Source: Chloroflexota bacterium (lineage in GTDB: Bacteria; Chloroflexota; Anaerolineae; Promineifilales; Promineifilaceae). From it: DNA of 42,562 bases. The position numbers and the translations under genes are program-made. The notes below the pieces were generated by a model. That model was not told the origin of the DNA and made no database searches. It was given only the letters and a program-made list of their open reading frames with translations. Positions within the stretch are counted from its first letter, which is position 1. Each line of letters opens with the position of its first letter. Below, one piece after another: positions 28,443 through 38,809 of this stretch. Where the stretch lies: NCBI GenBank assembly GCA_024638855.1, contig JAHEJP010000003.1:1-42562 (forward strand), written 5' to 3'.

Positions 28443-29990
28443 TTACTCGACGACTCGTCGATAGATTTTAATGCTTCTGTAGTCGTCTTGAATGATCTTT
28501 TCTATCTGAAAATTACTATCTATATAAGAATCGGTCTTTTCTATCTCCTCTTCCGACAAATAGAAGAAGGAAGGATTATCGTAAACCAAGTAATTTGCCT
28601 CCATCAATGTATCCATAACACTGTCGTAAGTCCTAGTATAAAGGAAGTCATACGGCCGGTCGGCATAATAACCCAAAACAGTACCTTCGTGGACAATGAC
28701 GATGGTTTCGCCAGATGGTGTGGTTTCAGACAAATACTGGCCAGCATCTCGGAGGACGCTGTAATATCGATCGTTGTCGAACATTCGGGTCTGATAAAAC
28801 TGTGTCCACCAGGCCTCTGGATTGCGCCAATTTCCCGAACGAGGTAATTGCAACGGCGAAATACTCCAGGCCGCGACAATTAAAAGGATGATCCCCATTG
28901 TCAATAAAACCGGTCTTCTAACTTTGCGCCTCAACCAGCCGGTGACCTGAGGCCAATCTATCAACAAGTTAATCAAAATAGCCATCATGGGAATGATACC
29001 AATGATATGGCGAGGTTCTCTTAAGGCAACGAGTAATGAATAGGCCAGGTTAAAACCAATGTATAGAATGAGCAGGGCCGTTACCGGCGGTAATTTTCGA
29101 GGCCGAAAAAAGACCATCATGAGAAGCGCTACCATAAAAAAAAGCACTGTCTCCCAGCCTAATAATTGTGATCCAATCGTAATCAACCAGACTTGAAAAG
29201 GTATTCCTAACCGGGCGTCATGGATAATTACCTCAGTGGAACCCGTTGCAGAATTGAGCCAACGACTTAATGTTCCCTGCAAGTGAGGAGGACTAAGGAC
29301 GGCTATCCAGCCTATCCACAAAACCAAAGCAACGATTACCGGTAACCCAACCCAGATAGCATTTGATAACCGTTTTTTCCAACTTGAGCCACGAGTAACC
29401 ACATAAAGTAGAGCAGCAAACCAAAAAATAATTGCATTCTCACGCAACAGCACGGCTACAGCCATGCTGATACCAGCCCAGGCGAGAAAATTATTGGTGC
29501 CTTTTGATTCCCATTTCACCAGGAAATGCAAGCCTAATAAGAGGAAAAATACCATGGGAATTTCGGCTCGCAGGAAGAAGGAATAATATGTAAAAAAGGG
29601 ATTGAGAGCCAATGTAAGAGCTGCTGCCAAACCAGTCAGGCGATCTTGTAATTCAGCACCAATAGCAAAACATAAAAGGATGCAACCAACGGCAAAAATT
29701 GAGGTGAGCAATCTTAAAGTTAAGAGATTTTCTCCCAGCACAAGAGTGCTAAGACCTAAAAAATATTGGTATAATGGCGTATGGTCTGCATAGAGAACCC
29801 CTTCCCCCATTGATCGCTCGGCAATGCCCGTTTGCCTAATGCTACGAGCAACGTTTAAATATATCGCTTCATCATATTCAGGCAGATCGACAGTCAAGGC
29901 CAAAGCCAGCTGAAAGAGAAGGAAAATCGTGATAGTTACTGCGAGCAGCAATAGAACGGAGGTCTGATTGCCTTTCAGTAATCGTTGCAT
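28443..29990 (-). CDS. glycosyltransferase family 39/ArnT-like membrane protein
   Basis: LPEYDEAIYLNVARSIRQTG ... YADHTPLYQYFLGLSTLVLGENLLTLRLLTSIFAV typical of the PMT/ArnT first luminal loop; many TM helices. Confidence 0.82.
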   Translation of the reverse strand: MQRLLKGNQTSVLLLLAVTITIFLLFQLALALTVDLPEYDEAIYLNVARSIRQTGIAERSMGEGVLYADHTPLYQYFLGLSTLVLGENLLTLRLLTSIFAVGCILLCFAIGAELQDRLTGLAAALTLALNPFFTYYSFFLRAEIPMVFFLLLGLHFLVKWESKGTNNFLAWAGISMAVAVLLRENAIIFWFAALLYVVTRGSSWKKRLSNAIWVGLPVIVALVLWIGWIAVLSPPHLQGTLSRWLNSATGSTEVIIHDARLGIPFQVWLITIGSQLLGWETVLFFMVALLMMVFFRPRKLPPVTALLILYIGFNLAYSLLVALREPRHIIGIIPMMAILINLLIDWPQVTGWLRRKVRRPVLLTMGIILLIVAAWSISPLQLPRSGNWRNPEAWWTQFYQTRMFDNDRYYSVLRDAGQYLSETTPSGETIVIVHEGTVLGYYADRPYDFLYTRTYDSVMDTLMEANYLVYDNPSFFYLSEEEIEKTDSYIDSNFQIEKIIQDDYRSIKIYRRVVE

Positions 29991-30311
29991 TTTAGCCGCT
30001 ACGCCGATTTGCAGATTCGGTTTCTTAGCCTAGAGATTATCACTTAATTACCCAAATTTTGCCCTAATAAGGGCACAAGTCATCAAAGATGAGAAACATC
30101 GATAGACTTCCCAGCAAATATTGACCACAACATCTGGCTTGCAAAAGGGAAACTATCACTATGAACAATCATAACAGATATTCGCCTTGAGCGAGCTTGG
30201 CAATTACAAGCGGGTGTACGAAAGAGCTGTCAGGAAACGGTAGCGTAAACGGTTGGTTTGCCCCGGACAAACTAGAAGAATTGTCTAGCGAAAACTCCTT
30301 ACCGGGCCACT

Positions 30312-32930
30312 TCATTCTGGTGATTGGTGTTTGTTTACCTGGGCCTCGATTCGCTGAAGTTGGTCCTCTAATTTGCGAACTTTATCATTCAACTCTTCCA
30401 TCTGTTTCTTTAAAGCAGATCCATCACTTTTATCTTCGCCTCGTAAAGATTGGATCATCTTTTCCGTGTAGACTTGCATCTGTTTTGAAAGGCTACTTTT
30501 ATATGCTTCTAACGACGGGATGGCTTCGGGTGCCGGCATATCTTTGAGGCCGGTCGCCGCGCGCCAGCGAACGTTCTCCCAGGGATCGCGTAGTAAATCG
30601 GTCAAGATCTCAACGACCTGCTCTCGTTTCAACTTATCTAAACCTTGTCCAATGTCGGCTAGAGCAGTTGTTATCGTCGGGCGGACTCGGTTTGAGTGTT
30701 TGCCGTAAACTACTTCTTCAATCAGGTAATCTGTCGCCTCATCGCGCCGGGAGGCGGCTATGCCTTCAAATGCCCCGGATTGGGCCAAGCCATTGAAGCC
30801 AGTTTGCCGGCTACCTTCAAGCAGTACTTGCCATTGAGCATTATTGCGTTGGGCGCCCATCGCGGCGAATGCTTCTCGCTGGGCTGTTGGTTTAAGTTCG
30901 CCTGCCAACCTTTCGCCAATAGCATCTCGAATACGAATGTCCCGATATTTGCCGGCTGCTCGGAATATCGCCGGTAAGACTAAAGGGTCTTGTTCAGTCT
31001 GGATTATTTCCACAAGGCCCTTCAGGGAGACATCGCTATTAGCTTTCGCCAGGGCTTTAACGAATTCCTCCCGTACCCCCCAAAATGGCTCGATGGGATA
31101 GGCAGCTATGATCGCCTCAATATTGGTTCGTTTGCCGGTCTTAACCAATTCACGGGCCGCAAGAATGCGGCCGATAATATCGTCCGCTTCGGTCAGCTGT
31201 CTGCGTAACATCGGATCGCCAGGGTTAAAAGTGAGCTTGTGCAGAACCTTATACCCAGGATCGAAACGTACTTGATCCGGTTCTACCGACATGGAAATGA
31301 CAAAAGTATGTTTGGTGTCCTTAATCTTAACCGGTAGCCGGTGTTCCTTGCCTTCGATGGTCCAACCCAGGTCGGTAGAAAAAACAAAGGCCGGAATTCC
31401 TTTCTCCATATCGACCTGTGTTTGTTCAATTTCGAAGACACCTTGTTTTAGCTTAGCGTCGTATTCAAAGGAAACCTTCAGGTCGGGATAACCTGGTGAC
31501 CGAAACCATTGATCGAAAAACTTACCTAGTGAACGCCCGGAATGTTCCTCCAATACATAGCGAAAATCGTCGGTTTCGACAACTTGGCCGTTATGTCGCT
31601 TCAGATAATCGCGAACGGCCGACCAGAAAAGTTCGTCGCCTAATTCGCGGCGCAGAGTGTGCAGCCTGCAAGCGCCGCCGGGATACAAATGACGATCGTA
31701 CATCTGCCAGGACGATTTGAAACGGCGGGTGACAATTGGTCGCCTGTAGCGCTCGTCAGCTTCCTGGAAGTACAAAGTTGCATTATCAAGATAGATGAAT
31801 TGGGCTTCATCCTCGCTCCTTTCCTCTTCAGACCAACACTGTTCCATGTATGTAGCCCATGACTCCTTCAACCAGGCATGAGCGAAATCACGGATGACGA
31901 CGGCGTCGCCAAAGTAGCTGTGAGCCATCTCGTGCAAATTGATGACGTCGACTATCCAGCCTATCTCCTGGTCCAAATCCTCATCGAGCACGAAATAATC
32001 ACCCCAACTTACCAGAGAGATGTTCTCCATTGCCCCACCCATAATAGGCAGAGCAAACTGGTAATATTTGGGGTAGGGGAAGGGCATATCCAGTTTTTTG
32101 GTCATCCAGTTCATCATGGATCTGGTCTTCCCGAATGAACGGCGTAAATCATCGACGGTGTGTTCAGGCGAACTGAAATAGGCCAGTTCGATCTTTTGAT
32201 TTTCTGATTCGTATAGCCCGTCGTCGGCGCGAACGAAATCGCCAATAGCGAAGCAGACCAGGTAACTTGGACATAGTTGATCCAAGCGCCAGTGGGCGGT
32301 TTTTGTGCTATCGTCATGTGATTCCTCATTCACCAGGTAACCGTTAGCCAGGATGGTAAATCGCTCTTCTGCACGAAGATGGAAATCCAATGTTGTCCTG
32401 ACATTTGGTAAGTCGATGGCAGGTAGCCAGTGACGCGCCCGCTCGGTCTCATGATCGGTGGCCGCGTACCAGGCTTGGTCTGGGTAAGCCTCATTTGGCG
32501 AGGAGAAATATAGACCGTCAACGGGTTCGACCACTTTGTAAGTCACAGCAATTAGTCGTTCTTCGCTACTTTTGAAGGATTCGAACCAGTTGATGGCAAT
32601 CTCTTGACCATCGTAGCTCCAGACCAACGGATGGCCCTGGGGATCGCTGACCTCAAGGTCAACAAAATCGACGGCATTTAAGCGAATTTCCGTCGGGCCG
32701 TCGCTACGAGCCTTCACAGTTGTTGTCACCGTTCCACTGGCTGATTTATTGATTAAGTCAAGGAACAAATCGATATCCATATGGATCGGTTCTAATTCTA
32801 GATCGGGTGGATAAACTTCAGGTGTACTAGGATTTTCGAAGTCAGATGTTCGGTTGATTAGTTGACGGTGAACTTTGAATCGTTCGATAGTTGGCATTTC
32901 CTTTTGTCCTTTTATTGACAGGATTGTCAT
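30312..32930 (-). CDS. M1-family aminopeptidase with C-terminal HEAT-like repeats and coiled coil
   Basis: GGAMENISLVSW (GAMEN) and HEMAH-X18-E zinc site; HEAT-like C-terminal repeats; C-terminal MEELNDKVRKLEDQLQRIEAQVNK. Alternative start at 32897 (MPTIERF). Confidence 0.93.
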   Translation of the reverse strand: MTILSIKGQKEMPTIERFKVHRQLINRTSDFENPSTPEVYPPDLELEPIHMDIDLFLDLINKSASGTVTTTVKARSDGPTEIRLNAVDFVDLEVSDPQGHPLVWSYDGQEIAINWFESFKSSEERLIAVTYKVVEPVDGLYFSSPNEAYPDQAWYAATDHETERARHWLPAIDLPNVRTTLDFHLRAEERFTILANGYLVNEESHDDSTKTAHWRLDQLCPSYLVCFAIGDFVRADDGLYESENQKIELAYFSSPEHTVDDLRRSFGKTRSMMNWMTKKLDMPFPYPKYYQFALPIMGGAMENISLVSWGDYFVLDEDLDQEIGWIVDVINLHEMAHSYFGDAVVIRDFAHAWLKESWATYMEQCWSEEERSEDEAQFIYLDNATLYFQEADERYRRPIVTRRFKSSWQMYDRHLYPGGACRLHTLRRELGDELFWSAVRDYLKRHNGQVVETDDFRYVLEEHSGRSLGKFFDQWFRSPGYPDLKVSFEYDAKLKQGVFEIEQTQVDMEKGIPAFVFSTDLGWTIEGKEHRLPVKIKDTKHTFVISMSVEPDQVRFDPGYKVLHKLTFNPGDPMLRRQLTEADDIIGRILAARELVKTGKRTNIEAIIAAYPIEPFWGVREEFVKALAKANSDVSLKGLVEIIQTEQDPLVLPAIFRAAGKYRDIRIRDAIGERLAGELKPTAQREAFAAMGAQRNNAQWQVLLEGSRQTGFNGLAQSGAFEGIAASRRDEATDYLIEEVVYGKHSNRVRPTITTALADIGQGLDKLKREQVVEILTDLLRDPWENVRWRAATGLKDMPAPEAIPSLEAYKSSLSKQMQVYTEKMIQSLRGEDKSDGSALKKQMEELNDKVRKLEDQLQRIEAQVNKHQSPE

Positions 32931-33360
32931 GGTTTATATTTGAAGTGGGCAAGGCATGACACTTCGGGGTGCAACGGCTGTCAAGATGTTCTTATTAATG
33001 TGTCAACCATTGCAGGCAAGAAACCGCGTCAAAAGATACCGGATTGTCTTTAATTGTACAAGGCACTCGGTAAGTCATTTTTTGGTGCAAGTGTAAGGAC
33101 CTATTCAGTTTTAAACATTGGAAGATTTACCGTTAATGGCTCGCGTTTTCCAGATTCAACGGCCGGAGAGGTTTCCATCTTTCAAGTTGAACAGCTGGGG
33201 TTAATTGTCTGATGGGATCTGAACTGCGATCGAATTCTTCTTGAGATTAGACCAGACTGATAGCTCTACGCCGACCCATGCCCCTGGGCCTGCCTCCTCC
33301 TAATCAGCTGGAGAAGGCAAGCCCTATGATCTGGCTAGAGACCATTACGCAGACAGCTGT

Positions 33361-36300
33361 TCATTCTTCAGTATTGTTCTTGGAAAAAGTGACCAGCGGG
33401 ATGAGGTAGGTGTATTGAACATTAGACGGCAATAATTCGCCATAGGTACAAGTCACGTTGGCACCTTGAAATAAATCGCCTGTCAATTCAGTGCAACTTG
33501 TCCAGGGTCCGGCCGGTCCATCACCAATCGCCGAATAGGTTATGGTGCGGCTTTCACCGATTCTACTTGGGATGAACGATACACCGATATCTGGGCCGCC
33601 CCATGGCAAGGTTCCGACACCATCGACGTAGAGACTCTCGCCGTTAGAACCGTTCCCGTTTTCAGCCCCTGTCGTTCCCTTGGATGTATCGCCGCAAAAG
33701 GGACCATAAGCAAAGGTAATATGGTCCGTTCCCCGTTCCAACCATATCTGAAAGGTGAAGGTAGAAGCTGGATCACCAAAACGGGGCACATTTTCCCACT
33801 CGAGAACATCCCATGAACGTTCGCCATCGGTGACAGCGCCGATGTACCAATTACCGCCGCCACCCAGGTTAAGATCAGCCCACCAGGGAGCCAATATATT
33901 ATTGGGCGCGGCCGGATCAGGCAGGTTTTGGTTGAAGAACGAAGCCGACACGCCGCTGGTGGTTCCCATCTCAAAGGTGCCGTTTACCGACCAGAGACCT
34001 TCAGTATAATGCTCGCCCATATAGGTGATATCAAGACCTGAGACGAGAAAAGCCCCGTCGTCACAATTTGACGGGCATCCAGCCGGAGAAAAGCCTAATT
34101 CAGCCATCGATTGGAAGCCGAATAAAGTTAGCGGTTCGAGTTTGACCGACGGATCATTCGCGCCCGAAAGTTGGCCTGCTATGGTAAAGGCGTGATTCGA
34201 TTCTACGATCGCGCCTTCCAAGCCCCCCTCAACAAGCGTCAGCTGGCTCGGTAGATCTTCGGCCAGGATGAATGCAGAGTCCTGGTATGAGTTGTTGCTG
34301 ATTGTGATATTACAATGGGTCTCGTTACCAATGTCGAGCGTCGTCGGCGTGCACTCCTTGTCCAAAGTTAGCGCGGGTTCTGCACGTACGATGGTGATGG
34401 GAAATCGAAGCGAAATTTCATCGTTTGTCAGGAAAAGTGTTGCCGAACGATACTCGCCAATAGGTACGTGACGGGCATCGACCGTAATGTCAAACGTGCG
34501 ATCAGCTCCGGCCGCAATAGTGATTGATTCGGGAGCATGAACGGTTAGGTCCGCTGGGCTATCGACGACCGTTTGCCAGGTGGTCGATTGGAGTAATTCA
34601 CTATGGATAGTTCGCTTTACCGTAATTTGGCCAGGCATATCGGGCACGTAGAGACTTGGGTAGTTGGTATTCCAGAGCTCGTCCTTTAGAGAGTTGAAGC
34701 TTTCAACGCTGTCAGAGATCGTTAGTCCAGGATTGGTTAACCGGTTTAGATCAACCCGGCCGGAACCAGCGTTGAACGGCCCGGCCGGCGTATGGCCGTC
34801 TTGTTTCACAAGGTTTCCATTGGCCGTCATCATCAAAGCTGATTTTATCTGCCCTGGTGTCCAATCGGGATGGAGCGCCTTCACCAAGGCTGCGCTGCCA
34901 GCGACGATAGGGCTAGACATGGAAGTTCCCTGCATCGTCCGGAATAGCTGCCCGGTCGCCCCGCCGCTGATCGACGCCGGGGTTGGCGTATGGCCGGCGA
35001 AAATTTGAACGCCAGGAGCGGTGATATCTGGTTTGCTGATGCCCAGCTTCTGCCCTGGCCCACCTTTTGAGCTGAAGGAAGCCATCACATCCCCTTGTGT
35101 AACCGTAGCGGAACTGGCGCTGATAGTGGCGGATACGACCTCATGGTTGGCCATTAACTCCAGGAGACTTTGGCCGGCCGCATAATCCAGGTGCACACTG
35201 GGCAGGAAGTGATTGTCGGCTGCTAAATCCTGTTCGCTGGGATTGTAAAGCAGCATACCACCGGCGCCGCCAACGGCAACATGATAGCTCTTGGCCACGC
35301 GGGTCGATCCTCCGCGGCGACAAATGACGATTTCACCGTTGAAGGTGTCGACGGGGAAGGCGCTTGAACATGATTCCTGTCCGGCTGGAGGTAAGACCAC
35401 CCGGACCGGAGAGGGCAAACCGTTGGTCAATGTTGAACCTTCTAAGGTTAAACTCTCCTCGTCACCGGCCAGCGTGACCGTACTCATGAATTGGCGATTC
35501 GAAGTGCTGGCGGCAACCGTTGTTGTCCAGGGCCCTCGATGAGCGACAGTATTCAGAGCCCCACCGGAATTGCCGGCCGATGCAGCCACGAATACACCAT
35601 TCTCGTAAGCCACGCTGAAAGCCTGTTCTACGATATCTTGAAATGGATCTGCTCCGCCACTGATGGAGAAATTTAGGATATCTACTTCGTCGAGGATGGC
35701 CTGCTCGATAGCGGCTAAAGAGTCACTTTGATAACAACCGGCATCATTACATACTTTGTACATAATGACATGCGCACGTGGGGCGATACCGGTGACCGTG
35801 CCATGAGGCACTCCAAATACATTGGCCGATACGGCCCCATTGCCGGTAGCGGTACTGGAGGTATGCGTCCCGTGCCCATTGGCATCCCTGGCTGATGAAT
35901 ATTCGCTAACCTTCAATCCCAGGAGCGACTTGTAGGTATCGGTGAAATCATAGGCGCCGATTAACTTGTTGTTACATTCAAAGGGTGCATCGTTGATATT
36001 CCAGTTGGTGTTTCCAAAGTCACAGGTACTGCGCGGCGTAGCTGCAAATCCATTAGCCCCAGGCATAACGGGCGGAACCGGGTAAGGATCGCCATGAGGA
36101 TCGGGATCGGCATATGAAGGATGCTCTGGCCAAATGCCTGTGTCAATAATGCCGACGGTGACACCGGAACCGGCGAGTTCAGGGCCCCCCAATTCATTCC
36201 AAAAAACTGGCGCGCCGACAAATCCTGGGCTTGAATCGGTATCAGGTTGCATGAGCCGGTCGAGGTAAACGCCGGTTACGCCTTTTAGAGAGGCCAGGGA

Positions 36301-36669
36301 CTCAACTTTTTCGCCATCAACTACCAATGAAGCGCCATTGAATAATTGGAAGTTGTGGATTACATGGCCGCTGGTCGAGGCTTCTAAGAGCGACGAATTC
36401 ACGCCTTCTTCATACGTAACGATGACGCTGACATCCTCAAATTGCGCTGCTGGAATACCTTGGTTTGCATAGAAGGCTCCCGGGTCCACTGGCGTTGAGG
36501 CATCGATTTCCTTGGCATGGATCAACGAAGCATCTGCCAACGAAGTTGTTTTTGGGGTGGCAACCAGATGGCCACTTTCTTGGGCGGTGCCTGCCGAAGC
36601 AGATAGCACCAGGAGAATCATCAGGAGCAAGGTGGCGACAGTCCCTTTTCCCGATAGTTTATTAGGCAT
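33361..36669 (-). CDS. secreted subtilisin-like (S8) serine protease with I9-like propeptide and PA-like insert
   Basis: Catalytic motifs VGIIDTGIWPEHPSY, NGHGTHTSSTATG, GTSMSSPIVAGSAAL; N-terminal signal peptide. Confidence 0.95.
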   Translation of the reverse strand: MPNKLSGKGTVATLLLMILLVLSASAGTAQESGHLVATPKTTSLADASLIHAKEIDASTPVDPGAFYANQGIPAAQFEDVSVIVTYEEGVNSSLLEASTSGHVIHNFQLFNGASLVVDGEKVESLASLKGVTGVYLDRLMQPDTDSSPGFVGAPVFWNELGGPELAGSGVTVGIIDTGIWPEHPSYADPDPHGDPYPVPPVMPGANGFAATPRSTCDFGNTNWNINDAPFECNNKLIGAYDFTDTYKSLLGLKVSEYSSARDANGHGTHTSSTATGNGAVSANVFGVPHGTVTGIAPRAHVIMYKVCNDAGCYQSDSLAAIEQAILDEVDILNFSISGGADPFQDIVEQAFSVAYENGVFVAASAGNSGGALNTVAHRGPWTTTVAASTSNRQFMSTVTLAGDEESLTLEGSTLTNGLPSPVRVVLPPAGQESCSSAFPVDTFNGEIVICRRGGSTRVAKSYHVAVGGAGGMLLYNPSEQDLAADNHFLPSVHLDYAAGQSLLELMANHEVVSATISASSATVTQGDVMASFSSKGGPGQKLGISKPDITAPGVQIFAGHTPTPASISGGATGQLFRTMQGTSMSSPIVAGSAALVKALHPDWTPGQIKSALMMTANGNLVKQDGHTPAGPFNAGSGRVDLNRLTNPGLTISDSVESFNSLKDELWNTNYPSLYVPDMPGQITVKRTIHSELLQSTTWQTVVDSPADLTVHAPESITIAAGADRTFDITVDARHVPIGEYRSATLFLTNDEISLRFPITIVRAEPALTLDKECTPTTLDIGNETHCNITISNNSYQDSAFILAEDLPSQLTLVEGGLEGAIVESNHAFTIAGQLSGANDPSVKLEPLTLFGFQSMAELGFSPAGCPSNCDDGAFLVSGLDITYMGEHYTEGLWSVNGTFEMGTTSGVSASFFNQNLPDPAAPNNILAPWWADLNLGGGGNWYIGAVTDGERSWDVLEWENVPRFGDPASTFTFQIWLERGTDHITFAYGPFCGDTSKGTTGAENGNGSNGESLYVDGVGTLPWGGPDIGVSFIPSRIGESRTITYSAIGDGPAGPWTSCTELTGDLFQGANVTCTYGELLPSNVQYTYLIPLVTFSKNNTEE

Positions 36670-37083
36670 AATAATTGCTTCCTTCGGACTGTCTTATAAA
36701 TGAATGTTTTGGACCGCTGCCGAGTTTAAAAATAAATGGTTCTGGCCACAATTAGGCGAACGAAACTGGAACTTTGTTGTTTAGTTTGATCGATCGCAAA
36801 GTCGAATTCCATAGCGAAGAATTCCCACGGACTTTGGTAATCCGTACGTGGGTACTGGCTAATAGCAAAGGTGAAAAGCTTGCCTGCAAACCAGGATATT
36901 AACCTCAAAACATGACTAATTTCTCGAGGCTAATTCTCTTAGTTGGGCAGGTTCGTTCCCGGATGAGGTTTTAGTGAAACAGTGTGATGAAGACTCGTTC
37001 TTTGAGGTAGTTAGAGAGAGGCTGACTTCTCAAAGACTTGACGGGGGTGATGTAAATCTTGACGCTTGACCGGGCTTACTTAT

Positions 37084-37126
37084 TAAAAATAAAAAGCGGG
37101 TATGGGTCGATCTTCCCATACCCGCT
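37084..37126 (-). terminator. Rho-independent terminator downstream of pckA
   Basis: On the minus strand AGCGGGTATGGG AAGATCGA CCCATACCCGCT followed by TTTTATTTTTAATA; perfect 12-bp stem. Confidence 0.92.
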
Positions 37127-37165
37127 GATGATCTGCTAACCAAGGGATATCGAAATGAGAATCGC

Positions 37166-38809
37166 TTAGATCACCGGACCCGCATCTCTGATTTCGACCG
37201 GGCAATCTTCGGCAAATTTTTTGAAGTTGTCAATGAAGCGAGAGGCTAACTGGCGATACTTACTATCGTATTCGTCCTTACTGGGCCAAGATTCGGACGG
37301 ATAGAGAACGCTTTCCGGCACATCTGGACAGCTCTTAGGCACTTGGAAACCAAAGACCGAGTCGGTGTAGTAATCAACGTCATTCAGCTCTCCGCTGAGA
37401 GCGGCATTTAATAGCCGGCGGGTATGCTGAATGCTTATGCGTTTGCCAATGCCATAAGATCCGCCGACCCAGCCGGTGTTGAGAATCCAACAAGTGACGC
37501 CAAATCGTTCAACTTTGCGCCGAAGTAAGTCGGCGTAAAACATGGGGCGGTGGACCATGAACGGCGCACCGAAACAGGCGCTGAACGTTATTTCCGGCTC
37601 TTCGCCCAAGCCCACTTCAGTACCACCCACTTTCGACGTGTATCCCGAGATGAAGTGATATACAGCCTGGTCAGGCGTCAACCTAGCTATAGGAGGCATT
37701 ACCCCTTGAGCGTCACAGGTCAACAAAATGATGTTTTTAGGGTGACCGCCCTTTTTTTCTGGAACCGCATTGCCGATGAATTCCAAGGGATAGGAGGCTC
37801 GAGTGTTTTCGGTGATTGCATCGTCGTCGAGGTCGATGAGTCGCGTGACGGGATCGTAGATTACATTTTCGAGAATGGTGCCGAAACTGCGGGTACAAGA
37901 GTAGATTTCTGGCTCGGCCGAAGACGATAGCTGAATGACCTTAGCATAGCAACCGCCTTCGAAGTTGAAGACGCCGTCGTCGCTCCAACCATGTTCGTCA
38001 TCGCCAATCAAGCCCCGACCCGGATCGGCCGAGAGGGTGGTTTTACCGGTGCCCGAAAGGCCAAAAAACAAACCCACATCACCTTCATCACCTTGATTGG
38101 CCGAACAATGCATGGTCATGACGCCTTCCAAGGGTAAGAGGTAGTTCATGACGGTGAAAATCGACTTCTTTATCTCGCCGCCATAGGCTGTGCCGCCGAT
38201 GAGGGCCAGTTGCTGTTCAAGATTCAGCAGGATAAAGGTGCCGGATCTCGTCCCATCGATCGATTCAAAAGCATTGAAAGATGGCGCGCATAAAACCGTG
38301 AATTCGGGTACATGGAGCCGGTACTCTTCGCGGTTTTTAAGCGATAAAAACATATTTCTGGCGAAGTGACTGTGCCAGGCGAATTCTGTGACAATCCGCA
38401 CCGGTAAACGGTAATCCGGATCGGCACCTGCATAACAATCCTGCACAAAGACATCTCGTCCTTGCAAAAAACCTTGCATACGATTGTAGACTTCGTTGAA
38501 CTGACCCGGACTGATCGGCCGGTTATAATCGCCCCACCAAATTCGGTCTTCAGAATCCGGATGGCGGACGACGAACTTGTCTTGAGCAGCTCGGGCAGTG
38601 TGTTTGCCGCTATCGACGATAATAGGCCCCATTTTTGATATGTGGCCTTCCGCGCGAAACACGATTTCTTCGTAAAGAGATTCTGTCGGCAGGTTCCAGT
38701 AGACCTTGCGTAAGTTCGTGAGCCCGTGGTTCTTCAACCCGTACTCACTGCTAAGCGCCGAGGCCTGGTTTTCTGCCGGAGATTTGATGTTCAATAAGTT
38801 GTTGCTCAT
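37166..38809 (-). CDS. pckA: phosphoenolpyruvate carboxykinase (ATP)
   Basis: GLSGTGKTTLSADPGRGLIGDDEHGW kinase-1a loop; FSACFGAPFMVHRP; NTGWVGGSYGIGKRISIQHTR. Confidence 0.97.
   Translation of the reverse strand: MSNNLLNIKSPAENQASALSSEYGLKNHGLTNLRKVYWNLPTESLYEEIVFRAEGHISKMGPIIVDSGKHTARAAQDKFVVRHPDSEDRIWWGDYNRPISPGQFNEVYNRMQGFLQGRDVFVQDCYAGADPDYRLPVRIVTEFAWHSHFARNMFLSLKNREEYRLHVPEFTVLCAPSFNAFESIDGTRSGTFILLNLEQQLALIGGTAYGGEIKKSIFTVMNYLLPLEGVMTMHCSANQGDEGDVGLFFGLSGTGKTTLSADPGRGLIGDDEHGWSDDGVFNFEGGCYAKVIQLSSSAEPEIYSCTRSFGTILENVIYDPVTRLIDLDDDAITENTRASYPLEFIGNAVPEKKGGHPKNIILLTCDAQGVMPPIARLTPDQAVYHFISGYTSKVGGTEVGLGEEPEITFSACFGAPFMVHRPMFYADLLRRKVERFGVTCWILNTGWVGGSYGIGKRISIQHTRRLLNAALSGELNDVDYYTDSVFGFQVPKSCPDVPESVLYPSESWPSKDEYDSKYRQLASRFIDNFKKFAEDCPVEIRDAGPVI

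Noticed and set aside
37550-37930. 126-aa ORF antisense to pckA (likewise 39409-39813 antisense to the aminotransferase)
   Set aside because: Opposite strand encodes highly conserved enzymes; no SD or recognisable motif.
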